64,000 nucleotides of DNA from contig JASCPE010000002.1 of assembly GCA_029959865.1 (NCBI GenBank), forward strand, positions 310,001 to 374,000. The letters are read 5' to 3'. The translations under genes were made by a program, and so were the position numbers. The notes under the pieces are model-generated. The model was given only the letters and a program-made list of their open reading frames with translations, ran no database searches and was not told where the DNA came from. This stretch comes from Microbacteriaceae bacterium PS02070. Lineage in GTDB: Bacteria; Actinomycetota; Actinomycetes; Actinomycetales; Microbacteriaceae. Positions 33,739 to 43,077 of the stretch are shown here, piece by piece. Each line of letters opens with the position of its first letter. Position 1 is the stretch's first letter.

Positions 33739-34284
33739 ATGACGGCGCATGATGCGCTCGGCGGACCGAAGTTCGTCGCAGACCTTCTGTTTACCGATGG
33801 GCTGCCTCAGATGGATGATGAGGTCGGTTACCGCGGTGCGGTTGCCGCTCGCGCGGCGGGAATCACGTATCGCCAGCTTGACTACTGGGCACGAACGGAA
33901 CTCGTTGAGCCCACCGTCCGTGGCGCCAGTGGTTCCGGTTCGCAGCGGCTCTACGGCTTCCGCGACATCCTCGTGCTCAAGCTCGTCAAGCGCCTGCTGG
34001 ACACGGGTATCTCGCTCCAGCAGATTCGCACGGCGGTCGACCAGTTGCGCGCCGCTGGGATTCGCGACCTCGCGGGGACCACGCTCATGAGCGATGGAGC
34101 CTCGGTCTACCTGTGCACCTCCAACGACGAGGTCATCGACCTCGTCAGTCGCGGTCAGGGCGTCTTCGGCATCGCCGTCGGCAAGGTCTTGCGTGAAGTG
34201 GAGTCCACCTTGGTGGAGTTCGACCCCCAGGCTCCGGACCCCGTCGACGAGCTCGCCGCCCGTCGCTCCGCCCGCTCCGCCTGA
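33739..34284 (+). CDS. MerR-family regulator, Rv1830 type
   Basis: A 181-residue MerR-like protein: GYRGAVAARAAGITYRQLDYW is the HTH (about 30-50), with SGSQRLYGFRDILVLKLVKRLLDTGISLQQI completing the winged part (cited in pieces: SQRLYGFRDILVL and TGISLQQIRTAV). In mycobacteria it follows ftsR and a bifunctional nuclease gene; here the nuclease gene is absent and only 91 bp separate it from ftsR. ACAGGAGGCGACG precedes ATG 33739. TACCGT at about 33706 may be a -10. A tandem-repeat region follows. Confidence 0.87.
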   Translation: MTAHDALGGPKFVADLLFTDGLPQMDDEVGYRGAVAARAAGITYRQLDYWARTELVEPTVRGASGSGSQRLYGFRDILVLKLVKRLLDTGISLQQIRTAVDQLRAAGIRDLAGTTLMSDGASVYLCTSNDEVIDLVSRGQGVFGIAVGKVLREVESTLVEFDPQAPDPVDELAARRSARSA

Positions 34285-34325
34285 CCCGCGCCCCATACCC
34301 GCGCCTTCCACCCCGCCGAACCCGC

Positions 34326-34690
34326 GCACAACTGCGGCGTCGGGAACGGACACGCCGGGCTGTAACCCGTGCGCGGCGGCGTGTTGAGTCTGGACGCCGC
34401 AGTTGTGCTGGAAGCCCGGGAGGAACACCGCGGGTACGCATGGCCTCGTGGGCGTAGGTAATTCGTGCACAGCTGCGGCGTGGGGGCGGGACACGCCGGT
34501 GTGTGGCCCGTGCGCGGCGGCGTGTTGAGGCTGGACGCCGCAGTTGTGCTGGAAGCCCGGGAGGAACACCGCGGGACTGCATAGCCGCATGGGCATAGGC
34601 AATTCGTGCACAGCTGCGGCGTCGGGAACGGACACGCCGGGCTGTGGCCCGTGCGCGGCGGCGTGTTGAGGCTGGACGCCGCAGTTGTGC
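34326..34690. repeat. 141-bp tandem repeat with nested inverted repeats, about 2.6 copies
   Basis: Left boundary motif CTGCGGCGT recurs at 34332, 34473 and 34614, an exact period of 141 bp. Each unit has outer arms GCACAACTGCGGCGTC (or a GCAC-AG variant) and GACGCCGCAGTTGTGC (34393, 34534, 34675), and inner arms CACGCCG and CGGCGTG, giving an 83-bp cruciform-like core, then a 58-bp spacer. It fills most of the 476-bp gap between convergent merR and parA. Because 141 is divisible by 3, several frames are open through it, but none looks coding. Third spacer is diverged. Confidence 0.85.
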
Positions 34691-34760
34691 TGTCGGCTCG
34701 GGACGGTGGCCGCGGGACGGCGAGGTGTGGCCGGTGCCGGGGGACGATGCCGCGGGGGCG

Positions 34761-35570
34761 TCAGGGGCGAGGATCGGCGGCGGTCGGGATACGACCGGTG
34801 CGGATGACGCGGTCAAGGAGCGCGTCGAAGTCGGCTGCGAGCTCCTGAGCGGAGTCTCCCGGCCAGATGTGCAGCGGCTTGGCGGCGCCCTGGGCCTGCT
34901 GGAGCGAGGTGCGCTCGGGCAGCTGCGGGGTCAGGACGAGTTGGCCGAACATATCGCGCAGTTCCTTGATGCGGAACTGGTGCTCGATTGACTGGGGGCG
35001 AACCCGGTTGACGACGATGCCGAGCGGCTGGAGGCGCGGGGAGAGTCCGCGGCGGATCTCCTCGATGGCGCGCAGTGCGCGGTCGGCAGCGGCGACAGAG
35101 AACAGACCGGGCTCGGTAACCACCAGCACACGGTCGCTTGCTGCCCAGGCAGTGCGGGTCAGCGCGTTCAGCGAGGGAGCGCAGTCGATCAGGACGAGGT
35201 CGTAGTCGGCTTCGATGAGGGCGAGAGCCTCCTCGAGCTTCCACACATCGCGCACGCTCGGGTGCGGGCCATCGAAGTTGATGGCCGAGGGGCTGCCGAT
35301 CATGACGTCGATCGTGCCCGGATGCACCTTCGCCCATCCGCTGGAGGTGATCGCCTGTCGTACGACCTTCTCTTTGGGATTAGCCAGGACATCGGCGACG
35401 TTCAATCTGCCGGCGACCTGGATGTCCATTCCTGTGGACACGTCAGATTGCGGGTCGAGGTCCACAACAAGAGTTCGTACCCCACGGGCGAAAGCAGCCG
35501 AAGCGAGCCCGAGAGTCACGGTCGTCTTGCCGACCCCTCCCTTAAGTGAGCTGACGGAGAGAACGTGCAC
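34761..35570 (-). CDS. ParA-family ATPase, orphan
   Basis: A 269-residue ParA/Soj ATPase. Deviant Walker A SSLKGGVGKTTVT starts at about residue 7, Walker A' VVDLDPQSDVST follows, and DLVLIDCAPSLNALTR is the Walker B region. No parB gene is adjacent, so it is not the chromosome-partition ParA of the parAB locus unless ParB is elsewhere; positioning of another cargo is possible. GTG 35570 is the start. It is divergent from pyruvate carboxylase with 94 bp between, and its 3' end faces the tandem repeat. Confidence 0.9.
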   Translation of the reverse strand: MHVLSVSSLKGGVGKTTVTLGLASAAFARGVRTLVVDLDPQSDVSTGMDIQVAGRLNVADVLANPKEKVVRQAITSSGWAKVHPGTIDVMIGSPSAINFDGPHPSVRDVWKLEEALALIEADYDLVLIDCAPSLNALTRTAWAASDRVLVVTEPGLFSVAAADRALRAIEEIRRGLSPRLQPLGIVVNRVRPQSIEHQFRIKELRDMFGQLVLTPQLPERTSLQQAQGAAKPLHIWPGDSAQELAADFDALLDRVIRTGRIPTAADPRP

Positions 35571-35664
35571 GAGGCACTACGTTACCGTCCCCTAGGCTGA
35601 GAAGGTACTCAGCAGGCGTAGGCATCCCAACGGCGGGGTGCCGCGGCATCTCAGCGAGGTGAGG

Positions 35665-38600
35665 ATGTTCCGGAAAATCCTGGTGGCAAACCGCGGTGAA
35701 ATCGCGATTCGTGCGTTCCGCGCGGCATACGAGTTGGGCGCGCGGACCGTCGCGGTCTATCCCATCGAGGACCGATACTCTCTGCACCGCCTGAAGGCAG
35801 ACGAGTCGTACCAGATCGGGGAGCCGGGCCAACCCGTACGCGCCTACCTGAACGTGGATGAGATCATTCGCGTCGCGGTCGCAGCGGGTGCCGACGCCAT
35901 CTATCCCGGCTATGGCTTCCTATCGGAGAACCCGGAGCTGGCCGCCCGCGCCGCCGAGCAGGGCATCACCTTCATCGGTCCGTCCTCGACGGTGCTCGAG
36001 ATGGCTGGCAACAAGGTCACCGCGAAGGAACACGCCATCTCCGCGGGTGTTCCCGTGCTGCGCTCCACCGCCGCCTCCGACGACGTCGACGCACTTTTGG
36101 CGCAGGCCGACGACATCGGGTTTCCGATCTTCGTCAAAGCCGTCGCCGGCGGAGGCGGACGCGGGATGCGCCGCGTCGCGGACAAGAGCGAACTCGGCCC
36201 GGCCATCGCGGAGGCGATGCGCGAGGCCGGGAGCGCCTTCGGCGACGCCCGCGTCTTCCTCGAGCAGGCCGTGCAACGCCCGCGCCACGTCGAGGTCCAG
36301 GTGCTCGCCGACGCCGACGGCACGACGGTGCACCTGTTCGAGCGAGACTGCTCCGTGCAACGCCGCCACCAAAAAGTCATCGAGATCGCCCCCGCCCCAA
36401 ACCTCGACGACGATGTGCGCGCGGACCTGCACCGCTACGCGATCGCTTTCGCCGAGTCGATCGGCTACGTCAACGCGGGCACCGTGGAGTTCCTGCTGGA
36501 GACGACCGGACCGCGAGCGGGTGAGGTCGTCTTCATCGAGATGAACCCGCGCATCCAGGTGGAACACACCGTGACTGAAGAGGTCACCGACGTCGACCTC
36601 GTCCAGTCTCAGATGCGCATCGCGGCGGGGGAGTCGCTGGCCGACCTCGGCCTCACGCAGGACCAGATCCGTCTGCGTGGCGCCGCACTCCAATGTCGGA
36701 TCACGACGGAGGACCCCACGCAGGGCTTCCGTCCCGACACGGGAAAGATCACCACCTACCGCTCGCCGGGTGGCGCCGGCATCCGGCTCGATGGAGGCAC
36801 GACGGCTGCCGGGTCGCAGATCAGCCCGCACTTCGATTCGATGCTGTCCAAGCTCACGTGCCGCGGGCGTGACTACGAGGCGGCTGTGCGCCGCGCCCGC
36901 CGCGCTCTTGCCGAGTTCCGCATCCGCGGTGTCTCCACCAATATCCCGTTCCTGCAGGCCGTCCTTGATGACCCCGCCTTCATCGCAGGTGACCTCAGCA
37001 CGGCGTTCATCGACGAACGGCCCGAGCTCCTCAAGGGGCGCGAGTCGAAGGACCGTGGCTCCAAGATCTTGAACTGGCTCGCCGACGTCACGGTCAACCG
37101 CCCGCACGGCGAGAACCCGAGCGGGATCGAGCCGAGCACGAAGCTTCCCGATGTCGACCTCACCGCCTCGCCCCCCGCGGGCTCGCGGCAGCTCCTGCAA
37201 GAGCTCGGGCCGGAAGGATTCGCGCGGGCGCTGCGTGAGCAGAAGGTCCTTGCCGTCACCGAGACGACCTTCCGCGACGCGCATCAGTCACTCCTCGCGA
37301 CGCGCGTTCGCACGAAGGACCTCCTCACGATCGCGCCCTACGTCGCGCGTCTGACGCCCGAGCTGTGGTCGGTGGAGGCCTGGGGTGGGGCGACGTACGA
37401 CGTCGCACTGCGATTTCTGGGGGAGGACCCGTGGGAGCGGCTGGACGCGCTCCGCGAAGCGCTCCCCAACATCGCGATCCAGATGCTCCTGCGCGGGCGT
37501 AACACCGTCGGCTACACGCCGTACCCGACGGAGGTCACCGACGCGTTCGTCGCCGAAGCGGCGGCGAGCGGGGTCGACATCTTCCGTATCTTCGATGCGC
37601 TCAACGACATCACCCAGATGCGTCCGGCCATCGACGCGGTCCGCGCCACCGGCACCGCCGTCGCGGAAGTCGCCCTCTGCTACACGGGCGACCTCCTCGA
37701 CCCGAACGAGTCTCTCTACACGCTGGACTACTACCTCGACCTCGCTCAGCAGATCGTCGATGCCGGTGCCCACATCCTCGCCATCAAGGACATGGCGGGG
37801 CTGCTGCGACCGGCAGCCGCCGCGCGGCTCGTGCGGGCATTGCGGGAGCGCTTCGATGTGCCGGTCCACGTGCACACGCACGACACCGCCGGTGGGCAGC
37901 TCGCCACCCTCCTCGCAGCCAGCGACGCGGGCGCCGATGCCGTGGATGCGGCGGCCGCCCCGATGGCCGGGACCACGAGCCAGCCGTCGCTCTCGGCACT
38001 CGTGGCCGCCCTGGCCAATACCGAGCGAGACACCGGACTCGATCTGACGGCAGTCACCGATCTCGAGCCCTACTGGGAGGCGATGCGTCACCTGTACCGT
38101 CCGTTCGAGTCGGGTCTCCCCGGTCCGACCGGGCGTGTGTATCGCCACGAGATCCCCGGCGGCCAATTGTCGAACCTGCGGCAGCAGGCCATCGCGCTGG
38201 GGCTCGCGCACGATTTCGAACTCATCGAGGATATGTACGCCGCCGCGAACGACATCCTCGGGCGCGTTCCGAAAGTCACCCCATCCTCGAAGGTCGTCGG
38301 TGACTTGGCGCTGCATCTGGCAGCGGTCAAGGCCGACCCCGCGGATTTCGAAGCCCACCCGGAGAAGTACGACGTGCCCGATTCGGTCGTCGGCTTCATG
38401 GCTGGCGAACTCGGCGACCTCCCCGGCGGCTGGCCGGAGCCCTTCCGCAGCAAGGTGCTCGCCGGGCGAGAGGTGCGATCGTCTGAGACTCCCCTAACGG
38501 AGGAGGATCAGCAGGCGCTGGCCGCGGACTCGGCCACGCGGCGCGCGACGCTCAACCGGCTGCTCTTCCCCGCGCCGACGCGCGCGTTCGAGCAGTTCCG

Positions 38601-39072
38601 GGAGACGTATGGCGACCTGAGCGCGCTCGACACGGGGGACTACCTCTATGGCATGGCTCCGGAGACCGAGCATGTCGTCGAGATCGCGCGAGGCGTGCAG
38701 CTCTACGTCGGCCTGGAAGCGATCGGTGAAGCAGACGACAAGGGCATGCGCACCGTCATGTCGACCCTCAACGGCCAGTTGCGACCGGTCTTCGTGCGCG
38801 ACAACTCGATCAAGGTCGATGTGCGCCAGGCGGAGAAGGCCGATACGAGCAAGCCGGGTCAGGTGGCGGCGCCATTCTCAGGCGTGGTGACGCTCAAGGT
38901 GGCAGAGGGCGACACTGTCAGCGCCGGTCAGGCCGTCGCCTCGATCGAGGCGATGAAGATGGAGGCCGCGATCACGTCCCCCGTCGATGGGCGCGTCGAG
39001 CGCGTCGCTATCTCCTCGCCCGCTCAGGTGGAGGCAGGCGATCTTTTGGTCGTGGTTCGCGCCGCCGAGTAG
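35665..39072 (+). CDS. pyc: Pyruvate carboxylase
   Basis: A full-length 1135-residue biotin enzyme that makes oxaloacetate from pyruvate, bicarbonate and ATP. Order of domains: biotin carboxylase (1-450: KILVANRGEIAIRAFRAA, KAVAGGGGRGMR, EMNPRIQVEHTVTEEV), carboxyltransferase (about 520-800: ETTFRDAHQSLLATRVRT, KDMAGLLRP), allosteric/PC domain (about 800-1050) and biotinyl domain with EAMKMEA, Lys1098 being the biotin site. ATG 35665 with GAGG upstream is preferred to 35638. It is the main anaplerotic enzyme. The ParA/MinD gene follows after 51 bp. Confidence 0.97.
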   Translation: MFRKILVANRGEIAIRAFRAAYELGARTVAVYPIEDRYSLHRLKADESYQIGEPGQPVRAYLNVDEIIRVAVAAGADAIYPGYGFLSENPELAARAAEQGITFIGPSSTVLEMAGNKVTAKEHAISAGVPVLRSTAASDDVDALLAQADDIGFPIFVKAVAGGGGRGMRRVADKSELGPAIAEAMREAGSAFGDARVFLEQAVQRPRHVEVQVLADADGTTVHLFERDCSVQRRHQKVIEIAPAPNLDDDVRADLHRYAIAFAESIGYVNAGTVEFLLETTGPRAGEVVFIEMNPRIQVEHTVTEEVTDVDLVQSQMRIAAGESLADLGLTQDQIRLRGAALQCRITTEDPTQGFRPDTGKITTYRSPGGAGIRLDGGTTAAGSQISPHFDSMLSKLTCRGRDYEAAVRRARRALAEFRIRGVSTNIPFLQAVLDDPAFIAGDLSTAFIDERPELLKGRESKDRGSKILNWLADVTVNRPHGENPSGIEPSTKLPDVDLTASPPAGSRQLLQELGPEGFARALREQKVLAVTETTFRDAHQSLLATRVRTKDLLTIAPYVARLTPELWSVEAWGGATYDVALRFLGEDPWERLDALREALPNIAIQMLLRGRNTVGYTPYPTEVTDAFVAEAAASGVDIFRIFDALNDITQMRPAIDAVRATGTAVAEVALCYTGDLLDPNESLYTLDYYLDLAQQIVDAGAHILAIKDMAGLLRPAAAARLVRALRERFDVPVHVHTHDTAGGQLATLLAASDAGADAVDAAAAPMAGTTSQPSLSALVAALANTERDTGLDLTAVTDLEPYWEAMRHLYRPFESGLPGPTGRVYRHEIPGGQLSNLRQQAIALGLAHDFELIEDMYAAANDILGRVPKVTPSSKVVGDLALHLAAVKADPADFEAHPEKYDVPDSVVGFMAGELGDLPGGWPEPFRSKVLAGREVRSSETPLTEEDQQALAADSATRRATLNRLLFPAPTRAFEQFRETYGDLSALDTGDYLYGMAPETEHVVEIARGVQLYVGLEAIGEADDKGMRTVMSTLNGQLRPVFVRDNSIKVDVRQAEKADTSKPGQVAAPFSGVVTLKVAEGDTVSAGQAVASIEAMKMEAAITSPVDGRVERVAISSPAQVEAGDLLVVVRAAE

Positions 39073-39123
39073 CCTTGACGGGCGAAATGCCACAGCGTTT
39101 CGTGAGATCTGGGAGGAAACACA

Positions 39124-40494
39124 GTGACGCGCGAGCGCAATGACAACGACGGCGAGCCCGACAACGCGGTGCTGAGCGACACCGTCCACCTCGACACGAC
39201 GAGTATTTCGTGGGGGCAGACGGCACAGGTGAAGGTCGCGTTGCCGGACCTGCGCGATCAGGACGATGACCTCGTCGATGACGAGCTCCCTCCTGCTGCC
39301 GATCTCGCGCCCGAGCATGAAGATGTGGAGACCATCACCGGAGAGGTCGAGCCTGTCGATGACGAGGTGACACACGAGAGTGAGCCCGATGAGCTGGACG
39401 CCGTGCCCGAGGAACAGCCCCGGTCCGCGGACGTAGACGTCGTGGCACCCGCACCCACTCCTGCCGTGGATCGACGCGCAGATCGACGCGCCCGAACGAG
39501 CGAAGTGCAGCTGCATTCGCGCCGCCTCGGCGACCTCGACGCCGGTCGCGAGTCCGCAGACCTGCTCACTGCCGACCGTCTCCTCGATCCGGCACACGTC
39601 GTCAAGCCGGAGCCGGAGGGGCTCTGGCAGAACCTGCTGTACCGTGCTTCGGGCAAGCGGATCAACCTCGGCGACAGCAAGGGCGTCCGCGCCCGCAAGC
39701 ACCTCGACACGCAGATCGGAGCGCACCTGGCGGGAGTCTCCCGCTTTGTTCCCGTGCTCTCGCGCAAGGGTGGCGTTGGCAAGACCACGATCACGACGCT
39801 CCTCGGTATGGCGCTCGCGGACGCACGTGATGACCGGATCATCGCGATCGATGCCAATCCGGACCGTGGCACTCTCGCCGAACGGATCTCGCATTCGAGC
39901 GGTCGCACCGTGCGCGATCTGGTCAAGTCCAGCGACGAGGTCGCGGGATGGAGCGACGTCTCGGCGATCGTCGGGCGCGACGCGACGCGACTGGATGTCC
40001 TGGCCTCCGACACCGACCCGCACATCTCCGAGGCGTTCGGCGACGAGGATTACGCGGCGGTCGCTCGCGTGGCGGCGCACTACTACTCGATCGTGCTGAC
40101 CGATACCGGCACCGGGATCGTGCACTCCGTGATGGAGGCCACACTGCACCTCGCCGACCAGGTCGTCATCGTCGCGGGACTCACCGTCGATGAGGCGCGC
40201 CTCGCGTCAGAGACCCTGACGTGGCTGGAGACCAACGGCTATGACGATCTCGTCCGTGACGCCGTCGTCGTCTTGAACTCCTCCCGTCCGGGCGCTCCCG
40301 TGGTGCGCGCAGACGAGTTGGAAAGTCACTTCACCTCCCGCGTGCGCACTGTCGTACAGGTGCCGTACGACCCGCACCTCGCAGCCGGCAGCGCAGTGAC
40401 GTTCCGTGACCTCAGCGAACCGACCCGCCTTGCCGCGCGGACCCTCGCTGCCGCCGTCGTGGACGGGCTCCGTTCGCGTGGGGCGGCCGCCTGA
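39124..40494 (+). CDS. MinD/ParA-like ATPase with acidic N-terminal extension
   Basis: A 456-residue protein. The first 200 residues are acidic and low-complexity, rich in Asp, Glu and Pro, with a later basic patch (RRADRRARTSEVQLHSRRL-like), followed by an ATPase domain with deviant Walker A SRKGGVGKTTITT (second Lys near 220) and A' AIDANPDRGTLAE. It resembles ESX/flagellar-type MinD-like proteins of actinobacteria with disordered N termini; the role is unknown. GTG 39124 follows GGGAGGAAACACA. def begins 3 bp after its stop, so they are probably cotranscribed. Confidence 0.87.
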   Translation: MTRERNDNDGEPDNAVLSDTVHLDTTSISWGQTAQVKVALPDLRDQDDDLVDDELPPAADLAPEHEDVETITGEVEPVDDEVTHESEPDELDAVPEEQPRSADVDVVAPAPTPAVDRRADRRARTSEVQLHSRRLGDLDAGRESADLLTADRLLDPAHVVKPEPEGLWQNLLYRASGKRINLGDSKGVRARKHLDTQIGAHLAGVSRFVPVLSRKGGVGKTTITTLLGMALADARDDRIIAIDANPDRGTLAERISHSSGRTVRDLVKSSDEVAGWSDVSAIVGRDATRLDVLASDTDPHISEAFGDEDYAAVARVAAHYYSIVLTDTGTGIVHSVMEATLHLADQVVIVAGLTVDEARLASETLTWLETNGYDDLVRDAVVVLNSSRPGAPVVRADELESHFTSRVRTVVQVPYDPHLAAGSAVTFRDLSEPTRLAARTLAAAVVDGLRSRGAAA

Positions 40495-40497
40495 GCC

Positions 40498-40989
40498 ATG
40501 GCCGTTCGTCCCATCCGACTCTTCGGCGACCCCGTTCTGCGCTCCGAGAGCGCCACGATCGATGTCATCGACGAGGGAGTGCGCGCCCTCGTGCGTGACC
40601 TCCTCGACACGGTCGAGCCCCCCGGTCGCGCGGGGGTGGCCGCTCCTCAGATCGGTGTTGCGCAGCGCGCGTTCAGCTACAACATCGACGGTGACATCGG
40701 CTATGTCCTCAACCCCATCCTGGTCGAGGTGTCCGGCGAACCGGCCCTCACCGGCGAGGGATGCCTCTCTGTGCCGGGCCTCTGGCATGAGACGCTGCGC
40801 TACCCGCACGCAAAGGTCGTCGGTATCGACCTCGACGGCAACGAGGTGGTCCTCGAGGGAGAGGGCTTGTTCGCGCAGGCGCTCCAGCACGAAACGGACC
40901 ACCTGGACGGCACTCTCTACCTCGACCGACTCTCGAAGGAGACGCGGCGGGTCGCCATGCGTCAGGTGCGCGAGTCGGACTGGTTCTAG
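40498..40989 (+). CDS. def: Peptide deformylase
   Basis: A 163-residue Fe/Zn enzyme that removes the N-formyl group from new proteins. All three motifs are seen: GVAAPQIG (motif 1), EGCLSVPG (motif 2, Cys ligand) and QHETDHLDG (motif 3, two His ligands and catalytic Glu). Motif 1 has Val where Leu is usual (GLAAPQ). ATG 40498 starts 3 bp after the upstream stop with no clear own site, so coupling is likely. A terminator follows at 41069. Confidence 0.95.
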   Translation: MAVRPIRLFGDPVLRSESATIDVIDEGVRALVRDLLDTVEPPGRAGVAAPQIGVAQRAFSYNIDGDIGYVLNPILVEVSGEPALTGEGCLSVPGLWHETLRYPHAKVVGIDLDGNEVVLEGEGLFAQALQHETDHLDGTLYLDRLSKETRRVAMRQVRESDWF

Positions 40990-41068
40990 TGCCCGTCGCG
41001 TCGAGCCCGCGGCCCCTTTGGCCCCTCGCGCGGGAATGTCTGCGGCCTCTGCGCGGGGTCGGTCACAC

Positions 41069-41100
41069 AAAAGAGGGGACCCCGTGGGATCCCCTCTTTT
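41069..41100. terminator. Bidirectional terminator between def and fadD
   Basis: AAAAGAGGGGA and TCCCCTCTTTT form an 11-bp stem; three more pairs close the top after one mismatch. A- and T-runs on the two sides serve both convergent genes. Confidence 0.9.
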
Positions 41101-41116
41101 CGTATATCTGCGCGTC

Positions 41117-42955
41117 TTAGCCGGTGACGGAGACGTTGGTCGTCGACGTCGGTGACTCGCTGTAGATCTTGTCGATCTCAGGTGCGAAGTCCTTGAGGAT
41201 GACGTTGCGCTTGATGCTCATCTTCGGCGTGAGGTGGCCGCTGTCTTCGGTCCACTCCGAGTCGAGGATCTCGAACTTGCGGATGGACTCGGCCCGCGAG
41301 ACGCCCTTGTTAGCGGTGTCGATGGCGCGCTGAACCTCGGCGCGGACGGCGCTGTTCGTGGCTGCCTCGGCCAGTGGCAGCGTCTCCGGGAGTCCGTTGT
41401 TGGCCAGCCACGTCGGCAGCATTTCCGGATCGAGCGTGACTAGCGCCGCGATGAACGGCTTCTGGTCGCCGACGACGACGACCTGCCCGACGATCGGGTT
41501 GGCGCGGATAGGGTCTTCCAGCACGGCGGGCGCGACGTTCTTGCCGCCCGCGGTGACGAGGATCTCCTTCTTACGGCCCGTGATGGTGAGGTAGCCGTCG
41601 TCGTCGAAGGAACCGATGTCGCCGGTCTTGAACCAGTCGCCGTCGAAGGCTTCCGCCGTCGCCTCCGGGTTCTTCCAGTACTCCTTGAAGACGTTGATGC
41701 CACGCACCTCGATCTCGCTGTCCTCAGCCAAACGCACACCGACGCCCGGCAACACAGGACCGACCGTTCCGATCTTGGTCCGCTGAGCGGTGTTGACCGT
41801 TGCCGGAGCAGTCGTCTCGGTCAGGCCATAGCCCTCGAGGATCGTGACGCCGAGGCTCGCGAAGAAGTGGCCGAGGCGGGCGCCGAGGGGCGCCGAACCC
41901 GACACGGCGTACGTGACGTTGCCGCCCATCGCATCGCGAAGCTTGCCGTAGACGAGCTTGTCGAACAGCCAGAACTTCGCCTTCAGTGCCAGCGGGATCT
42001 TCTTGCCGTCCTGCTTCAGGGTGGAGTGCTCGATGGCGGCCTGCGCGGCAGCGCGGAAGATCTTGCCCTTGCCGCCGGCCTCAGCCTTCTGCTCGGCGGA
42101 GTTGTAGACCTTCTCGAACACGCGGGGCACGGCCAGGAGGAAGGTCGGCTTGAAGGAGCCCAAGGCGGGAAGCAGCTGCTTCGTGTCGGGCTGGTGCCCC
42201 GTCTTCACCCCGGCGTGGATGTCGAGGATGGAGATGAACCGGGCGAACACGTGGGCCGTCGTGATGAAGAGCAGCGTCGACGCGCCCGGGGTCTCCACGA
42301 CGTCGCGGAGCGCCTTCGCGGAGTTGCGCGACAGTTCGACGAAGTTGCTATGCGTCAGGACACAGCCCTTCGGGCGGCCCGTGGAGCCGGACGTGTAGAT
42401 GAGCGTCGCGATGTCGGCGGCGTTCGCGAGGTTGCGGCGGCGCTCGATTTCCTCGTCGGTGACGTCCTTGCCCTGCGCGCGCAGAGCGTCGAGGTCGCCG
42501 GACTCCATCGTCCAGGCGCTTCGAATGAGAGGAGTGTTGTCACGGATCTCGGCAACGCGCGCGGCGTGCTCCGCGGATTCGGAGATGACAGCGACGGACG
42601 CGGAGTCGGTCAGGATCCACTCGATCTGCGATGCAGAGCTGGTTTCGTAGATCGGCACCATGACCGCGCCGGCGAAGAAGAGGGCGAAGTCGACGAGGGT
42701 CCAGTCATATGTCGTGCGTGCGATGAAGCCGATCTTGTCGCCGGGCTCGACGCCTGCGGCGACGAACCCCTTCGCGAGCTCGATGACTTCCCGCTGGAAC
42801 TGAGCGGCGGTGATGTCTCGCCAGCCCTCTCCGTCGGGTACCGCGAACAGCGCGAGCGACGGGGTTGCCTTTACTCGTTCGACGAGAAGGTCGGTGATGT
42901 TGGCCTCGGGATCAGCGGGTACGATCGCGGGCACTTCGAACTGGACAGCGCTCAT
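41117..42955 (-). CDS. fadD: Long-chain acyl-CoA synthetase
   Basis: A 612-residue AMP-forming enzyme that activates fatty acids to acyl-CoA. P-loop-like motif IYTSGSTGRPKGCVLTHSN at about 185-203, EGYGLTETTAPATVN, FKTGDIGSFDDDGYLTITGR and the catalytic Lys region near the C terminus (HLTPKMSIKRN) are seen. It resembles the FadD15 group, whose gene is likewise near plsC in mycobacteria. It is divergent from plsC; a reverse-strand TAGACT lies at 43011-43016. Confidence 0.94.
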   Translation of the reverse strand: MSAVQFEVPAIVPADPEANITDLLVERVKATPSLALFAVPDGEGWRDITAAQFQREVIELAKGFVAAGVEPGDKIGFIARTTYDWTLVDFALFFAGAVMVPIYETSSASQIEWILTDSASVAVISESAEHAARVAEIRDNTPLIRSAWTMESGDLDALRAQGKDVTDEEIERRRNLANAADIATLIYTSGSTGRPKGCVLTHSNFVELSRNSAKALRDVVETPGASTLLFITTAHVFARFISILDIHAGVKTGHQPDTKQLLPALGSFKPTFLLAVPRVFEKVYNSAEQKAEAGGKGKIFRAAAQAAIEHSTLKQDGKKIPLALKAKFWLFDKLVYGKLRDAMGGNVTYAVSGSAPLGARLGHFFASLGVTILEGYGLTETTAPATVNTAQRTKIGTVGPVLPGVGVRLAEDSEIEVRGINVFKEYWKNPEATAEAFDGDWFKTGDIGSFDDDGYLTITGRKKEILVTAGGKNVAPAVLEDPIRANPIVGQVVVVGDQKPFIAALVTLDPEMLPTWLANNGLPETLPLAEAATNSAVRAEVQRAIDTANKGVSRAESIRKFEILDSEWTEDSGHLTPKMSIKRNVILKDFAPEIDKIYSESPTSTTNVSVTG

Positions 42956-43010
42956 GTGGCGGCAGCTCCTTCGGTACCGGGAAAAGCGTTGGATTCAACG
43001 GGTGATCTCT

Positions 43011-43050
43011 AGTCTAGCTCGCGAGAGTCGCCGCGACACGGCAGTAGACT
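43011..43050. promoter_or_regulatory. Divergent -10 elements for fadD and plsC
   Basis: TAGACT occurs on the reverse strand at 43011-43016 (55 bp before fadD) and on the forward strand at 43045-43050 (27 bp before plsC). Both match the hexamer used repeatedly in this window. Confidence 0.5.
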
Positions 43051-43077
43051 CGCCGACGTATTCGATGAGGAGCGGCA

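Noticed and set aside
34145-34816. Reverse-strand repeat-bearing frames in the 34-kb gap
   Set aside because: Frames stay open only because the 141-bp unit is divisible by three. Composition is Arg/Pro/Ser-rich, there is no ribosome-binding site, and units differ without codon logic.
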